Source: NAT127 sp041655035
Lineage (GTDB): Bacteria; Pseudomonadota; Gammaproteobacteria; Pseudomonadales; Porticoccaceae
Reading direction: 5' to 3'
Assembly (NCBI GenBank): GCA_041655035.1
Contig: JBAZCN010000045.1
Location: 1-23,054, forward strand
DNA: 23,054 bases
A program made the position numbers and the translations under genes. The notes beneath the pieces were generated by a model, which ran no database searches, had not been told where the DNA came from, and saw only the letters and a program-made list of their open reading frames with translations. Each line of letters opens with the position of its first letter. Within the stretch, counting starts at the first letter, position 1. Positions 1-7,676 of the stretch are shown here, one piece after another.

Positions 1-1
1 G

Positions 2-682
2 TATCGCGACAGCCCGTCGTTGTTTACACCCTTTGGCGATTGCAGTTTCATGCCGTCCGGACGCAATGCCTACGTTCGGGGATGCCGGGGCAAGCACCGC
101 GACATTACCTGTCTTTTCGATATGTCGGTGCTCCGTCCCCATATCGACTGGGACTGGACTCCCCTTGAACTGGCAGCCTGTTTCGATATCAGGAACATCA
201 ATATTCGCGCCTGCATGCTGCGCCTTGCCGAGGAAGTCGCCAAACCGGGGTATGACAGCGACAGTCTGGTGGATGCGCTGTTCAAAGTGCTGATTACCGA
301 ACTCTGTCGCCACTTCAAGTCCTTGCGCCTGCACAACCCCCACCAGGGCGGCCAGCTCTGCGAACGCAAGCTGAGCCTGATCGAAACCTATATCGACCAG
401 TCCCTTGAAAAGTCCATCAGGCTGGAAGATATCGCCAGCCTGTTCGGCATGTGCAGCCGCCACCTGGCACGACTGTTCAAAAACACCACCGGCCTGAGCC
501 TCGGCGCGCATATCGCCCAGAGCCGGATCAAACGGGCAAAATTGATGCTGATGGACCCGCACAGCCGGGTCAAGGAAATTGCCTACCAATGCGGCTTCGT
601 TTCGCAATCATCCTTTTCCCAGGCATTTCGCAAGGCTACCGGCCAGACCCCGAGCCAGTTTCGCGCCCGCCTTCAGCCATGA
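2..682 (+). CDS. AraC-family transcriptional regulator (5' end missing)
   Basis: DNA-binding transcription regulator, truncated at its N-terminus by the window edge. The reading frame is open from base 2, and the residues before the first possible internal start still align with the paralogue at 1906-2847, so the true start is upstream. The C-terminal ~100 residues form the double helix-turn-helix AraC domain: a first HTH around IRLEDIASLFGMCSRHLARLF and a second ending in the family signature KEIAYQCGFVSQSSFSQAFRK, followed by TGQTPSQFR. The visible N-terminal part is a ligand-sensing or dimerisation region sharing the block WTPLELAACFDIRN with the paralogue. About half the aligned residues are identical between the two by eye, which suggests a tandem duplication around the oxidoreductase gene at 830-1894. 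The inducer is unknown. Regulation of the adjacent oxidoreductase is inferred from position only. Confidence 0.93.
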   Translation, partial: YRDSPSLFTPFGDCSFMPSGRNAYVRGCRGKHRDITCLFDMSVLRPHIDWDWTPLELAACFDIRNINIRACMLRLAEEVAKPGYDSDSLVDALFKVLITELCRHFKSLRLHNPHQGGQLCERKLSLIETYIDQSLEKSIRLEDIASLFGMCSRHLARLFKNTTGLSLGAHIAQSRIKRAKLMLMDPHSRVKEIAYQCGFVSQSSFSQAFRKATGQTPSQFRARLQP

Positions 683-829
683 GCCATCGCCGGAGGCAGC
701 CCCAGCCCCCCGATACGCTGCACGCGGGAGCGATGCCGGCAACCCGATCCAGGAAGCGCTATCCCCGCCACACGGGCAACAGTGGTACCATTGGGCCAAA
801 AATGACAACCCTAAAAGGAGCCACTGATC

Positions 830-1894
830 ATGTCGCAATCGCAATCGTCCCGGGGCAATGCCGTCGGCAAGGAAAGACAATACTGGGGCGTACTGCCGGT
901 AGCACCGGGTCCTCAGCTGATGGAAATGGGCAAGCAGATGGAGGATACCGGCTTCGAAGGTGCCTTCATGCTGCAAATCTACGGCCCGCCCTTCGCCCCC
1001 CTCGCCGCAGTCGCCAGTGGTACCAGCCGCCTCAAGCTATCTCCCGGCGTCGCCGTGGCGGCATCCCGCAGCCCTTTCGAAACCGCTTTTGCCGCCATGG
1101 ACATGGACCGCATCAGCGAGGGCCGTTTCGTCCTCGGTATCGGCAGCTCCCTGCCATCCACCACGGTGGGCATGCACGGCGCCCCCAACTACAAGCTGAT
1201 GACTCACCTGCGCGATACCGTCGGCGCGGTGCGCCATATCGTCAGCGGCGCCCACCAGGGGCTGCAGCCTTATGACGGGGTCTACTACAAGGCCGACTAC
1301 CAGGAAATGATCGTCACCGCGCCACCGGTGCGGGAGCATATCCCCATCTGGATCGGCGCCATGCGCGACGGCATGACCCGCCTCGCTCTCGAAGTGGCCG
1401 ACGGCCTGCTCGGCCATTCATTGTGGACGGTGCAGTACACCAACGATCACATTCGCCCGCTGATCGACCGCTCGCTAAGCGAATTCAATCGCAAGCGCGA
1501 GGACATCGAAATCACCTACTGGCCCTGGGTTGCCATCAATAACGACAGGCAGCAGGCTATCGACGACTCGCGCCCCACCGTCGCCTACTACGCCGGTATC
1601 AAATCCTACGAGGACCTGTTCGAGGCCCATGGCTTTCTCAAGGAAGCAAAGATCTGCCAGGAAGCTGCGGTCCGCCAGAGCGACGTGGCCTCGGTGCTCG
1701 ACAAGGTTCCCGACGAGATGGTGCTGGCCTTCGTCGCCTGCGGCAGCATCGAAGAGGTGCAGGAACAAACCGAGCCGCTGTGGAGCGTGGCCGACGCCAT
1801 GTGCCCGATGACGCCATTCCGCTGCCTGAGCAATGAACAGCTGATGGCCTATGGTGCCGGCATCTACCAACTGGTGGCGGCGGCGAAAGATTGA
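830..1894 (+). CDS. LLM-class flavin/F420-dependent oxidoreductase (luciferase-like)
   Basis: A 354-residue luciferase-like monooxygenase-family protein, normally a cytosolic TIM-barrel enzyme using reduced FMN or F420. The N-terminal third has the family pattern: a strand with WGVLPVAPGP, the GFEGAFM stretch, then TSRLKLSPGVAVAASRSPFETA and DRISEGRFVLGIGSS, which resembles the LSGGRFxLGxG motif. Later HIPIWIGAMRDGMTRLALEVADGL matches the usual P-I-x-I-G-A helix-strand pair. The start ATG is preceded by AAAGGAG at 814-820, nine bases away. The gene lies between two paralogous AraC regulators and its stop overlaps the alternative TTG of the downstream one, suggesting co-transcription. Substrate and choice of FMN or F420 cannot be read from the sequence, and no F420 biosynthesis genes are nearby. 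Confidence 0.88.
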   Translation: MSQSQSSRGNAVGKERQYWGVLPVAPGPQLMEMGKQMEDTGFEGAFMLQIYGPPFAPLAAVASGTSRLKLSPGVAVAASRSPFETAFAAMDMDRISEGRFVLGIGSSLPSTTVGMHGAPNYKLMTHLRDTVGAVRHIVSGAHQGLQPYDGVYYKADYQEMIVTAPPVREHIPIWIGAMRDGMTRLALEVADGLLGHSLWTVQYTNDHIRPLIDRSLSEFNRKREDIEITYWPWVAINNDRQQAIDDSRPTVAYYAGIKSYEDLFEAHGFLKEAKICQEAAVRQSDVASVLDKVPDEMVLAFVACGSIEEVQEQTEPLWSVADAMCPMTPFRCLSNEQLMAYGAGIYQLVAAAKD

Positions 1895-1905
1895 CCGGCA
1901 TCACC

Positions 1906-2847
1906 ATGAACGCGACAGCAGTGGAGTCCGGCGTATCCGGTGTCGACCTTCGCGACTGGCCGCGCAAGCTGGCCAGCAGCATACCGCAGACGCTGTCGCG
2001 CAATGAATTCGAGGTGGAAGCGCAGATTTCCCGCCCCGGGGTGAGCATCGAGATCCGCCGCTTCCACCTCGAAGATCCGCAACCGCCGGGCACGGTGCTG
2101 ATGGAAGTCTGCTACCTCAGCCTCGCTCTGAGCCCCCGCCCCGCCGACATGCAGGTCAGCTATCTCGGGCGGCAATACCCCAGTGCCTTTACCGTATTCG
2201 GCAATTGCTGCTTCGTCCCCGCCGGCCATGAATCCTACGCCCGCGGGGGCGTCGGCGACTACCGCGAAATCTGCTGCCTGTTCGATATGGCCCTGTTCAG
2301 CCCCCACGTCAATTGGCAGTGGACACCGCTGGAGCTGGCAGCCTGTTTCGACATCCGCAACCTCAATATCCGCACCTATCTGTTGCGCCTCGCCGAGGAA
2401 CTCATGACCCCCCGCTACGGACAGCTGGAACTGGTCGACGCCATTATCCAGGCGCTGATGGTGGAGCTCAGCCGCCATTTCCGCGGGATCAGGGATGCCA
2501 GCGACAAGACCACGGGCCAGCTCTCGGCCCGCCATCTGCGGCTGATCGAGGAAACCGTGGTCAGCAGCGGGGGCAGAGAGCTGAACATCGACAGCCTGGC
2601 CCAGTTATGCGAAGTGAGCGGCCGCCACCTGTCGCGGATGTTCAAGAAAACCACCGGCCGCACCCTCGGCCAGTACATCAACGAAGTGCGCATCAACCGC
2701 GCCAAGCTGCTCCTCTCGCAACCGGATTGCCTGGTCAAGGAAGTGGCCTTCAAGTGCGGTTTCAGCAACCAGTCGTCCTTCTCCCAGGTGTTTCGCAAGG
2801 CGACGGGCAAGACACCGAAGCAATTCCGCAGCGAAATTCTCTCCTGA
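1906..2847 (+). CDS. AraC-family transcriptional regulator (second copy)
   Basis: A complete AraC-family regulator of 313 residues from the ATG at 1906. A TTG at 1891 is also in frame and overlaps the stop of the oxidoreductase gene; neither start has a strong ribosome binding site, so the ATG is preferred. The N-terminal ~200 residues form a sensing region with the block WTPLELAACFDIRN shared with the truncated paralogue at 2-682. The C-terminus holds the double HTH: LNIDSLAQLCEVSGRHLSRMF, then KEVAFKCGFSNQSSFSQVFRK and the closing TGKTPKQFR. Only 11 bp separate it from the upstream oxidoreductase stop, so the two are probably co-transcribed. The ligand is unknown. It may have diverged from its neighbour in effector or operator choice, since the N-terminal halves differ more than the HTH regions. 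Confidence 0.93.
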   Translation: MNATAVESGVSGVDLRDWPRKLASSIPQTLSRNEFEVEAQISRPGVSIEIRRFHLEDPQPPGTVLMEVCYLSLALSPRPADMQVSYLGRQYPSAFTVFGNCCFVPAGHESYARGGVGDYREICCLFDMALFSPHVNWQWTPLELAACFDIRNLNIRTYLLRLAEELMTPRYGQLELVDAIIQALMVELSRHFRGIRDASDKTTGQLSARHLRLIEETVVSSGGRELNIDSLAQLCEVSGRHLSRMFKKTTGRTLGQYINEVRINRAKLLLSQPDCLVKEVAFKCGFSNQSSFSQVFRKATGKTPKQFRSEILS

Positions 2848-2871
2848 GCGGGACGCCTTGCCGGCGCCCGC
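2848..2871 (+). terminator. Possible hairpin terminator after the AraC gene
   Basis: Directly after the AraC stop codon there is an inverted repeat with outer arms GCGGG/CCCGC and inner arms GCC/GGC around TTGCC. It is followed only by a pyrimidine-rich tract (TCGCCTTCC) rather than a clean T-run, so intrinsic termination is uncertain. Confidence 0.33.
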
Positions 2872-2991
2872 TCGCCTTCCCCCTGCGCAGCGTCGACAGC
2901 CGGCAACTCTCCCCGGCTGACACCTCCCATGCCATTCAGGCAAACATTCGCACCGTTCATCCCCTTCCACCCCAGGGCCCCCATCTGCCAA

Positions 2992-3000
2992 TGCTAGTAT
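2992..3000 (+). promoter_or_regulatory. Possible extended -10 promoter for the surface-protein cassette
   Basis: TGCTAGTAT matches an extended -10 (TGn plus TAGTAT) and would start a transcript about 25 bases before the ATG at 3032. No good -35 is visible at the usual distance, so this is only suggestive. Confidence 0.25.
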
Positions 3001-3031
3001 CCGCGCACTTCGATAATCGAGCGGAAAGCTG

Positions 3032-3790
3032 ATGCCACCGACCCCGCTGTACCACTGCGTCGCCACCACCCTCTTCAAAATCACCCGTACACCATCAACA
3101 ACTATCCGTCGCCTGCCGCACAACCTGTTGGCCGCCACCACCCTTTTACTGCTCATGCCATTTGCCCAGGCGTTCACCATTGGCGCGGGCAGCAGCTTCT
3201 CCGTGCCGCCCGGTGGCGAACTGGATATCGGTTGCACAGCCCTCAGGGTCGAAGGTGAGATGTCCGTTGGCGGTGGCGATGTTCTGGCCGGCGCCGTCAC
3301 CATCGACGCCGACGGTGTGCTGAATGGCGACGACGGCATCCTTCTCTTCAGTGGCGACTGGACCAACAACGGCAATTTCAGCCACGGCACCAGCACCGTC
3401 GTGATCACCGATGACTGCGCCGCCGGCCCGGTGCACTTATCGGGCAATACCACCTTCCACAACCTGACCCTGGCCAGTACCGGTGGCGGCACCTTTGTCA
3501 TTCCCGCCGGCGCCAGCATCACCGTGACCGGCACGCTCACCATTGAGGGCCAGCCCGGCCAGCCCATCAACCTGGTGTCGTCGTCGCCAGGCACCGCAGC
3601 GATCAAGCTTGGCCCCGGCGCCCATACGGTGGTCAGCAACGCCAATATCCCGGCGAACGTGCTGCTCGGCCTGCGGCCGGCCCCGATCCCCACCCTCGGC
3701 CACCACGGACTGATCCTGCTCACCCTGTTGCTCGCCGCCGGCGCGGCCGGACGGCTGCGCCAGTCCGGCCTGTCCCGCCGTTTTGCCTGA
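3032..3790 (+). CDS. IPTL-CTERM sorting-domain surface protein
   Basis: Exported protein of 252 residues. Residues about 30-47 form a hydrophobic signal segment (NLLAATTLLLLMPFAQA) with an A-x-A-like cleavage site before FTIG. The middle is a Gly/Thr/Val-rich, beta-prone region with repeated short motifs (VEGEMSVGGGDVLAG, SGDWTNNGNF, LSGNTTFHNLTL) resembling pectin-lyase-like or autotransporter-type beta helices. At residues 219-252 is an IPTL motif (IPTLGHHG), then a hydrophobic helix and an Arg-rich tail (RLRQSGLSRR). This tripartite end is that of IPTL-CTERM proteins, which are thought to be processed by an exosortase. The usual EWG or WG after IPTL is HHG here. The gene starts a tight plus-strand cassette, with the collagen-like gene 25 bp downstream. 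No exosortase gene is in the window. Molecular function is unknown; a structural or surface role is inferred. Confidence 0.85.
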   Translation: MPPTPLYHCVATTLFKITRTPSTTIRRLPHNLLAATTLLLLMPFAQAFTIGAGSSFSVPPGGELDIGCTALRVEGEMSVGGGDVLAGAVTIDADGVLNGDDGILLFSGDWTNNGNFSHGTSTVVITDDCAAGPVHLSGNTTFHNLTLASTGGGTFVIPAGASITVTGTLTIEGQPGQPINLVSSSPGTAAIKLGPGAHTVVSNANIPANVLLGLRPAPIPTLGHHGLILLTLLLAAGAAGRLRQSGLSRRFA

Positions 3791-3815
3791 ACCGATTTTC
3801 CTGGAGAACCAACCG

Positions 3816-4691
3816 ATGACCCAACGCCACACCCGGCCGTTTGCCGCAGGCAAGCCGTCCAGCCTCGACAAGTCGCGACTCGCCCTCGCCGTGACGGCCG
3901 CCCTCTGGGGTATGCCGCTGTTCGCCGCCGGCCCCTCCTCCGATATCAGCGCCACCCTGCCTCCCGGCGGGGGATTCGTCATCAAGGGTGCCGATGGCAC
4001 CAGCGAGCGCATGCGAATCGAGGAAGACGGCAGCGTCACCGTTCCCGGGCTGCCGGGCGCCGCCGAAGGCGATACCGTCTTGTGTTTTGACAGCGCCGGC
4101 CTGCTGGGCCCCTGCGCCGCGGACATCGCCGCCGGGCCGGCGGGAGTGGCGGGTCCAACCGGACCGACAGGAGCAGCAGGTCCCGCCGGGGCGACCGGCG
4201 ACACAGGCCCCACCGGACCGACCGGCGCAACGGGGGAGGCCGGCCCGACCGGCGCACAGGGCGACGCTGGTGCCACCGGGCCGACAGGAGCTACCGGACC
4301 ACAAGGTGATACTGGTCCTGCAGGCCCCGCGGGACCAGCCGGCCCACAGGGCAGCATCGGCCCGGCAGGTCCACAAGGTATCCAGGGCGACACCGGTCTC
4401 ACAGGTACCACCGGCGCAACTGGCGCGACTGGCGCCACCGGGCCGGCCGGCGCCGCGGGCAGCTTCAACCAGATCCTCCGGCAGAAATCCTCGTCAATCG
4501 TACTCGACTCCGAGTTGGTCACCGCGTCATGCCCTGCCGGCTACCGGGTTACCGGCGGTGGCTGTAATTCGGAAAGCCCTGCCAACTTCTGGCTGTACAG
4601 TACCTATCCATCGAGTGATACCGCATGGACTTGCGATGTCTGGACCGATGAGCCGGTGACCGTGGATGTATATGCCCTGTGCGCCAATTGA
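3816..4691 (+). CDS. Exported collagen-like (Gly-X-Y repeat) protein
   Basis: A 291-residue exported protein. The ATG at 3816 is chosen because GGAGA lies just upstream; an in-frame TTG at 3783 overlaps the previous stop and is less likely. Residues 20-38 form a signal peptide (SRLALAVTAALWGMPLFAA). Residues ~39-106 form a small N-terminal domain with the tail-fibre-like phrase GTSERMRIEEDGSV and two Cys (90 and 100). Residues 107-214 are 36 unbroken Gly-X-Y triplets, with X often Pro and Y being Thr in 18 triplets. Residues 215-291 form a C-terminal domain with five Cys (starting CPAGYRVTGGGC) and several aromatic residues. By analogy with bacterial collagen-like proteins it probably forms a trimeric stalk, with the C-terminal domain as a trimerisation or tip module. 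The glycosyltransferase 46 bp downstream suggests glycosylation of the Thr residues, as known for Bacillus BclA; this is inference. Confidence 0.85.
   Translation: MTQRHTRPFAAGKPSSLDKSRLALAVTAALWGMPLFAAGPSSDISATLPPGGGFVIKGADGTSERMRIEEDGSVTVPGLPGAAEGDTVLCFDSAGLLGPCAADIAAGPAGVAGPTGPTGAAGPAGATGDTGPTGPTGATGEAGPTGAQGDAGATGPTGATGPQGDTGPAGPAGPAGPQGSIGPAGPQGIQGDTGLTGTTGATGATGATGPAGAAGSFNQILRQKSSSIVLDSELVTASCPAGYRVTGGGCNSESPANFWLYSTYPSSDTAWTCDVWTDEPVTVDVYALCAN
4134..4457 (+). repeat. Collagen-like Gly-X-Y coding repeat (36 triplets)
   Basis: 324 bases encode 36 consecutive Gly-X-Y triplets without interruption; GPT, GAT, GPA and GDT predominate. Codons vary (ggc, ggt, ggg, gga), so the array is diverged at DNA level rather than a recent perfect tandem expansion, except for three consecutive GAT units near its end (~4419-4439). 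Confidence 0.95.
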
Positions 4692-4737
4692 TGGAACCCT
4701 GTGACCACGAGCGACATCTCTCCGGTCAACGGCGCCA

Positions 4738-5808
4738 ATGGCCACGATCTGCCTTAACATGATCGTGCGGGACGAGGCGGCGGTCATCGAACGCTGCCTC
4801 GCCTCGGTGCGCCCTTTTATCGACTACTGGGTGATCGTCGACACCGGCTCCATCGACGATACGCCGGCCCGCATCGCAGCGGCATTGTCGGGAGTCCCCG
4901 GGGAGCTGCACCATTGCGCCTGGCGCGATTTCGGCTACAACAGGACCGATGCCCTGCAACGCGCGCGGAGCAAGGCGGACTACCTGTTGTTTATCGATGC
5001 CGACGAACAGCTGGCCGGCGCTGGCGTCTCGGCGCGGCCGCCATTGACGGCGCCGGCCTACTCCCTCGAGGCCCGCTACGGCGACCTTCGCTACGATCGC
5101 GTGAGTCTGGTGTCGACCCGTCTGCCGTGGCGCTGGAAGGGTGTCCTTCATGAGTATCTCGATGCCGGACAAACGGTCGAACAACCCCGGCTGCCCGGCC
5201 TCTGGATCGCGGTGACGCCCGATGGCGCCCGCTCCAGCGATCCGGCGAAATTCGCCAAGGATGCCGCCGTTCTTCTCGCCGCGCTGGAAGCGGAACCGGA
5301 CAATGCCCGCTATGTCTTCTATCTCGCCCAGAGCTATCGCGACGCCGGCAAGCCGGAACTGGCGCGCCAATACTATCGCCGGCGCGCCGGCATGGGCGGC
5401 TGGGAGGAGGAAGCCTGGTATTCCCTCTATCAGGTCGCCTGGCTCGGCCAATGCCTTGGCGAACCGCGCTCGGTCGTGCTCGACGGCTACCTGCATGCCT
5501 ATGATGTCCGCCCGGAACGCGCCGAACCGCTGGTCGCCCTGGCCGCCTATCTCCGCGGGCGCCGGGAGTGGAATCTCGCCTATCTGTTTGCCGGCACAGC
5601 GGCGCGCATCCCCCCGAGCGGCGACCGGCTCTTCGTCGATGTCACAGCGTACCGTTGGCGAGCCCTGGACGAGCTGGCGCTGGCGGCGTTCTACACCGGC
5701 CGCCAGGGCGAGGCCGGGCGCCTGTGGCGCGACATCCTCGCCACGCCCGGACTCCCGGCAAACGATCGCTCCCGCATCGAGACGAACCTGACTTTCGTAA
5801 CGACCTGA
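4738..5808 (+). CDS. Family 2 glycosyltransferase with C-terminal helical (TPR-like) region
   Basis: Predicted cytosolic glycosyltransferase of 356 residues. The N-terminus (ATICLNMIVRDEAAVIERCL) is the classic GT-A opening, followed by WVIVDTGSIDDT (nucleotide-binding strand) and the metal-binding DxD-type motif LLFIDADEQL at ~83-92. RWKGVLHEYL around residue 140 fits the acceptor-side motif of this subfamily. From ~residue 160 on the protein is helical with TPR-like elements (AALEAEPDNARYVFYLAQSYRDAGKPELARQYYRRR), an arrangement often seen in protein-modifying or surface glycosyltransferases. An in-frame stop at 4702 with no other start codon between it and 4738 fixes the start, although the ribosome binding site is weak. 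It follows the collagen-like gene by 46 bp and is the last gene of the cassette. Donor sugar and acceptor are unknown; the Thr-rich collagen repeat is the obvious candidate acceptor. Confidence 0.88.
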   Translation: MATICLNMIVRDEAAVIERCLASVRPFIDYWVIVDTGSIDDTPARIAAALSGVPGELHHCAWRDFGYNRTDALQRARSKADYLLFIDADEQLAGAGVSARPPLTAPAYSLEARYGDLRYDRVSLVSTRLPWRWKGVLHEYLDAGQTVEQPRLPGLWIAVTPDGARSSDPAKFAKDAAVLLAALEAEPDNARYVFYLAQSYRDAGKPELARQYYRRRAGMGGWEEEAWYSLYQVAWLGQCLGEPRSVVLDGYLHAYDVRPERAEPLVALAAYLRGRREWNLAYLFAGTAARIPPSGDRLFVDVTAYRWRALDELALAAFYTGRQGEAGRLWRDILATPGLPANDRSRIETNLTFVTT

Positions 5809-5879
5809 GCAGCACCTGTCTCCGCGCCCTGTCCAGCACGCCGACCGGCCATTCGCCGGCAAGAAAGCGCGCGCCGGGA

Positions 5880-6296
5880 TCAGTCGTCGAGTCCGCTCTT
5901 GCCCCTGCCGGCCTTGATCCGGCCCCTGTGGGTCTTGGCATCGGTACGCTTTTGGCGGGCGCTGTTGCTCGGCCGGGTGGCCTTGCGCTTCTTCCGCTCG
6001 ACGGTGACGATCCTGATCAGCTCGCCGAGCCGCGCCAGGGCGTCGGCCCGGTTTTTCTCGCGGGTGCGAAACTGCTGGGCCTTGATCACCACGACCCCCT
6101 CGGCGGTGATCCGCTGATCGCTGAGTTGCAGCAGGCGCTCCTTGTACAGCTCAGGCAATGAAGAGCTGCGGATATCGAAGCGCAGGTGAACGGCGGACGA
6201 CACTTTGTTGACATTCTGGCCGCCCGCGCCCTGGGCGCGGATCGCGGCCAATTCGATTTCGTCGTCGGCGATGGACAGTGTCGGGGTGATTTGCAT
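5880..6296 (-). CDS. arfB: Alternative ribosome-rescue factor ArfB (peptidyl-tRNA hydrolase)
   Basis: A 138-residue member of the class I release-factor superfamily that frees ribosomes stalled on non-stop mRNA by hydrolysing peptidyl-tRNA. The catalytic GGQ motif lies in AQGAGGQNVNKVSSAVHLRF at residues ~21-40. The C-terminus is a long basic tail (KKRKATRPSNSARQKRTDAKTHRGRIKAG), the part that enters the empty mRNA channel in the E. coli protein (YaeJ). Length and lack of codon-recognition domains separate it from full release factors. It is convergent with the glycosyltransferase gene (71 bp between stops) and stands apart from the Moco operon upstream, so it is probably a single-gene unit. 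Confidence 0.95.
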   Translation of the reverse strand: MQITPTLSIADDEIELAAIRAQGAGGQNVNKVSSAVHLRFDIRSSSLPELYKERLLQLSDQRITAEGVVVIKAQQFRTREKNRADALARLGELIRIVTVERKKRKATRPSNSARQKRTDAKTHRGRIKAGRGKSGLDD

Positions 6297-6601
6297 ATCT
6301 GGGGCCTGGCTTCACGTTTCCGCCGGCAGCGTATCAGTTTCCACGCGCCATATGAAATGGCTCAGGCGAAACCTGAAAACCCGTCCATGAACGATCTCCA
6401 GGGCGCGGCCGTTTCCCAACGCCGATATCCGCCAGCATCGCTGGTGCGCCTCCTGCGTCGGCACGCCCTGTCAAAAAAGCCCGCGAAAGGCACAGCATGC
6501 GCTGAGCAACGAAGCGCACCGCAGCACCTATCCAACACGAACTGAACGACCTCGAGTTGGCACCATTATGAGGCCACGGCGCCTGGCAAGGGCTTTCGAG
6601 G
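6297..6601. other. Non-coding gap between arfB and moaA
   Basis: This 305-bp stretch holds no convincing gene. Its right half contains copy 1 of the dispersed palindromic element (6443-6525). The left part should carry the arfB promoter on the minus strand, but no clear -35/-10 pair was recognised. Confidence 0.6.
6443..6525 (+). repeat. Dispersed palindromic extragenic element, copy 1
   Basis: Begins GGTGCGCCTCC, continues TCGGCACGCCCTGT, and ends GCTGAGCAACGAAGCGCACC followed by GCAGC. The same ends, order and core occur in copy 2 (14936-15007). The GGTGCGC/GCGCACC ends can pair. The middle is more diverged than in copy 2 and lacks its perfect hairpin. Confidence 0.75.
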
Positions 6602-7621
6602 CTAACCCCCCGTCGCGTTCATGAAACGCACGATATCCACCCGCTGCGGATCGAAATGGTGGCGCTCCGGCTTGTCGCCGATGGCGGTGACGATGGCCTG
6701 TTTGAGCTTGGCGACATCGCCGGGGTGGCGGCGCACCACGGCCTTCAGGTCGAGGGCGTGGTCATTGCCGAGACACAGCAGCAGGCGCCCTTCGGCGGTG
6801 AGGCGCACCCGGTTGCAGCCGGCACAGAAATTATTCGAAATCGGCGAGATAAAACCGATCTTCGACGCCGCGCCACACACCCGGAAATAGCGCGACGGGC
6901 CGCCGGTGGTCTCAGTGCTGGGTACCAGTTCGAAGGCGGTGTCAAGAACCTCGCGTATCCTGTCGCTGAAAAAACGGGTCTCGTTGCGCTGGTGGGAGTC
7001 GATATGGCCGAGAGGCATTTCCTCGATAAAGGAAATATCCATGCCGCCATCGACAGCGAACCTGGCCAAGTCCAGCACCTCGCGGTCATTGACTCCGGCG
7101 AGAACCACGGCGTTGAGCTTGATGGCGTCGAACCCCGCCAGCTGCGCGGCCTCGATGCCCGCCAGCACCTGCGACAGTTCGCCGACGCGGGTCATCGCCC
7201 GGTAGCGTTGCGGGTCGAGGCTGTCGATGCTGATATTGAGGCGGCCGAGCCCGGCATCCCGCAACGGCCGCGCATAGCGGGGCAACAGCAGGCCGTTGGT
7301 GGTCATCGCCAGTTCCTTGATATCCGCCAGGCCGGCGAGATTGCGGGTCAACGTCAGTATCCCCTGACGGGTCAGCGGCTCGCCGCCGGTGAGGCGGATC
7401 TTGGTCACCCCCATCTCGCTGAAGGCGGCGCCGATGGCGGTCATTTCCTCCAGGGTCAGGATCTGCTGGCGCGGCAGGAAGGTCATGTGCTCGGCCATGC
7501 AGTAGGTGCAACGCAGGTTGCAGCGATCGGTCACCGACAGGCGCAGATAGGTGATCCGCCTCCCGAAGGGGTCGACGAGAGGCCTGTTGGGATCGTTATT
7601 CGGGGCCACGATAGTGTTCAT
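6602..7621 (-). CDS. moaA: GTP 3',8-cyclase MoaA (Moco biosynthesis)
   Basis: Radical-SAM enzyme of 339 residues which, with MoaC, converts GTP to cyclic pyranopterin monophosphate, the first step of molybdenum-cofactor synthesis. The SAM-binding 4Fe-4S cluster motif C-X3-C-X2-C is at Cys34, Cys38 and Cys41 (CNLRCTYC). RLTGGEPLTR is the GGEP SAM motif. The second, substrate-binding cluster is C-X2-C-X13-C near residues 265-282 (CAGCNRVRLTAEGRLLLC). The protein ends in the conserved GG that reaches into the active site. It is the last gene of the minus-strand Moco operon, 55 bp after moeA. Confidence 0.97.
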   Translation of the reverse strand: MNTIVAPNNDPNRPLVDPFGRRITYLRLSVTDRCNLRCTYCMAEHMTFLPRQQILTLEEMTAIGAAFSEMGVTKIRLTGGEPLTRQGILTLTRNLAGLADIKELAMTTNGLLLPRYARPLRDAGLGRLNISIDSLDPQRYRAMTRVGELSQVLAGIEAAQLAGFDAIKLNAVVLAGVNDREVLDLARFAVDGGMDISFIEEMPLGHIDSHQRNETRFFSDRIREVLDTAFELVPSTETTGGPSRYFRVCGAASKIGFISPISNNFCAGCNRVRLTAEGRLLLCLGNDHALDLKAVVRRHPGDVAKLKQAIVTAIGDKPERHHFDPQRVDIVRFMNATGG

Positions 7622-7676
7622 CCGCTGTTCTCGCTAGCTGAGCCTGCCACCAAACCTGCACGCTCGTGAATGACCG

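Noticed and set aside
4134..4457. Collagen repeat as a tandem-repeat assembly artefact
   Set aside because: Codons vary between units and the frame continues into a distinct C-terminal domain.
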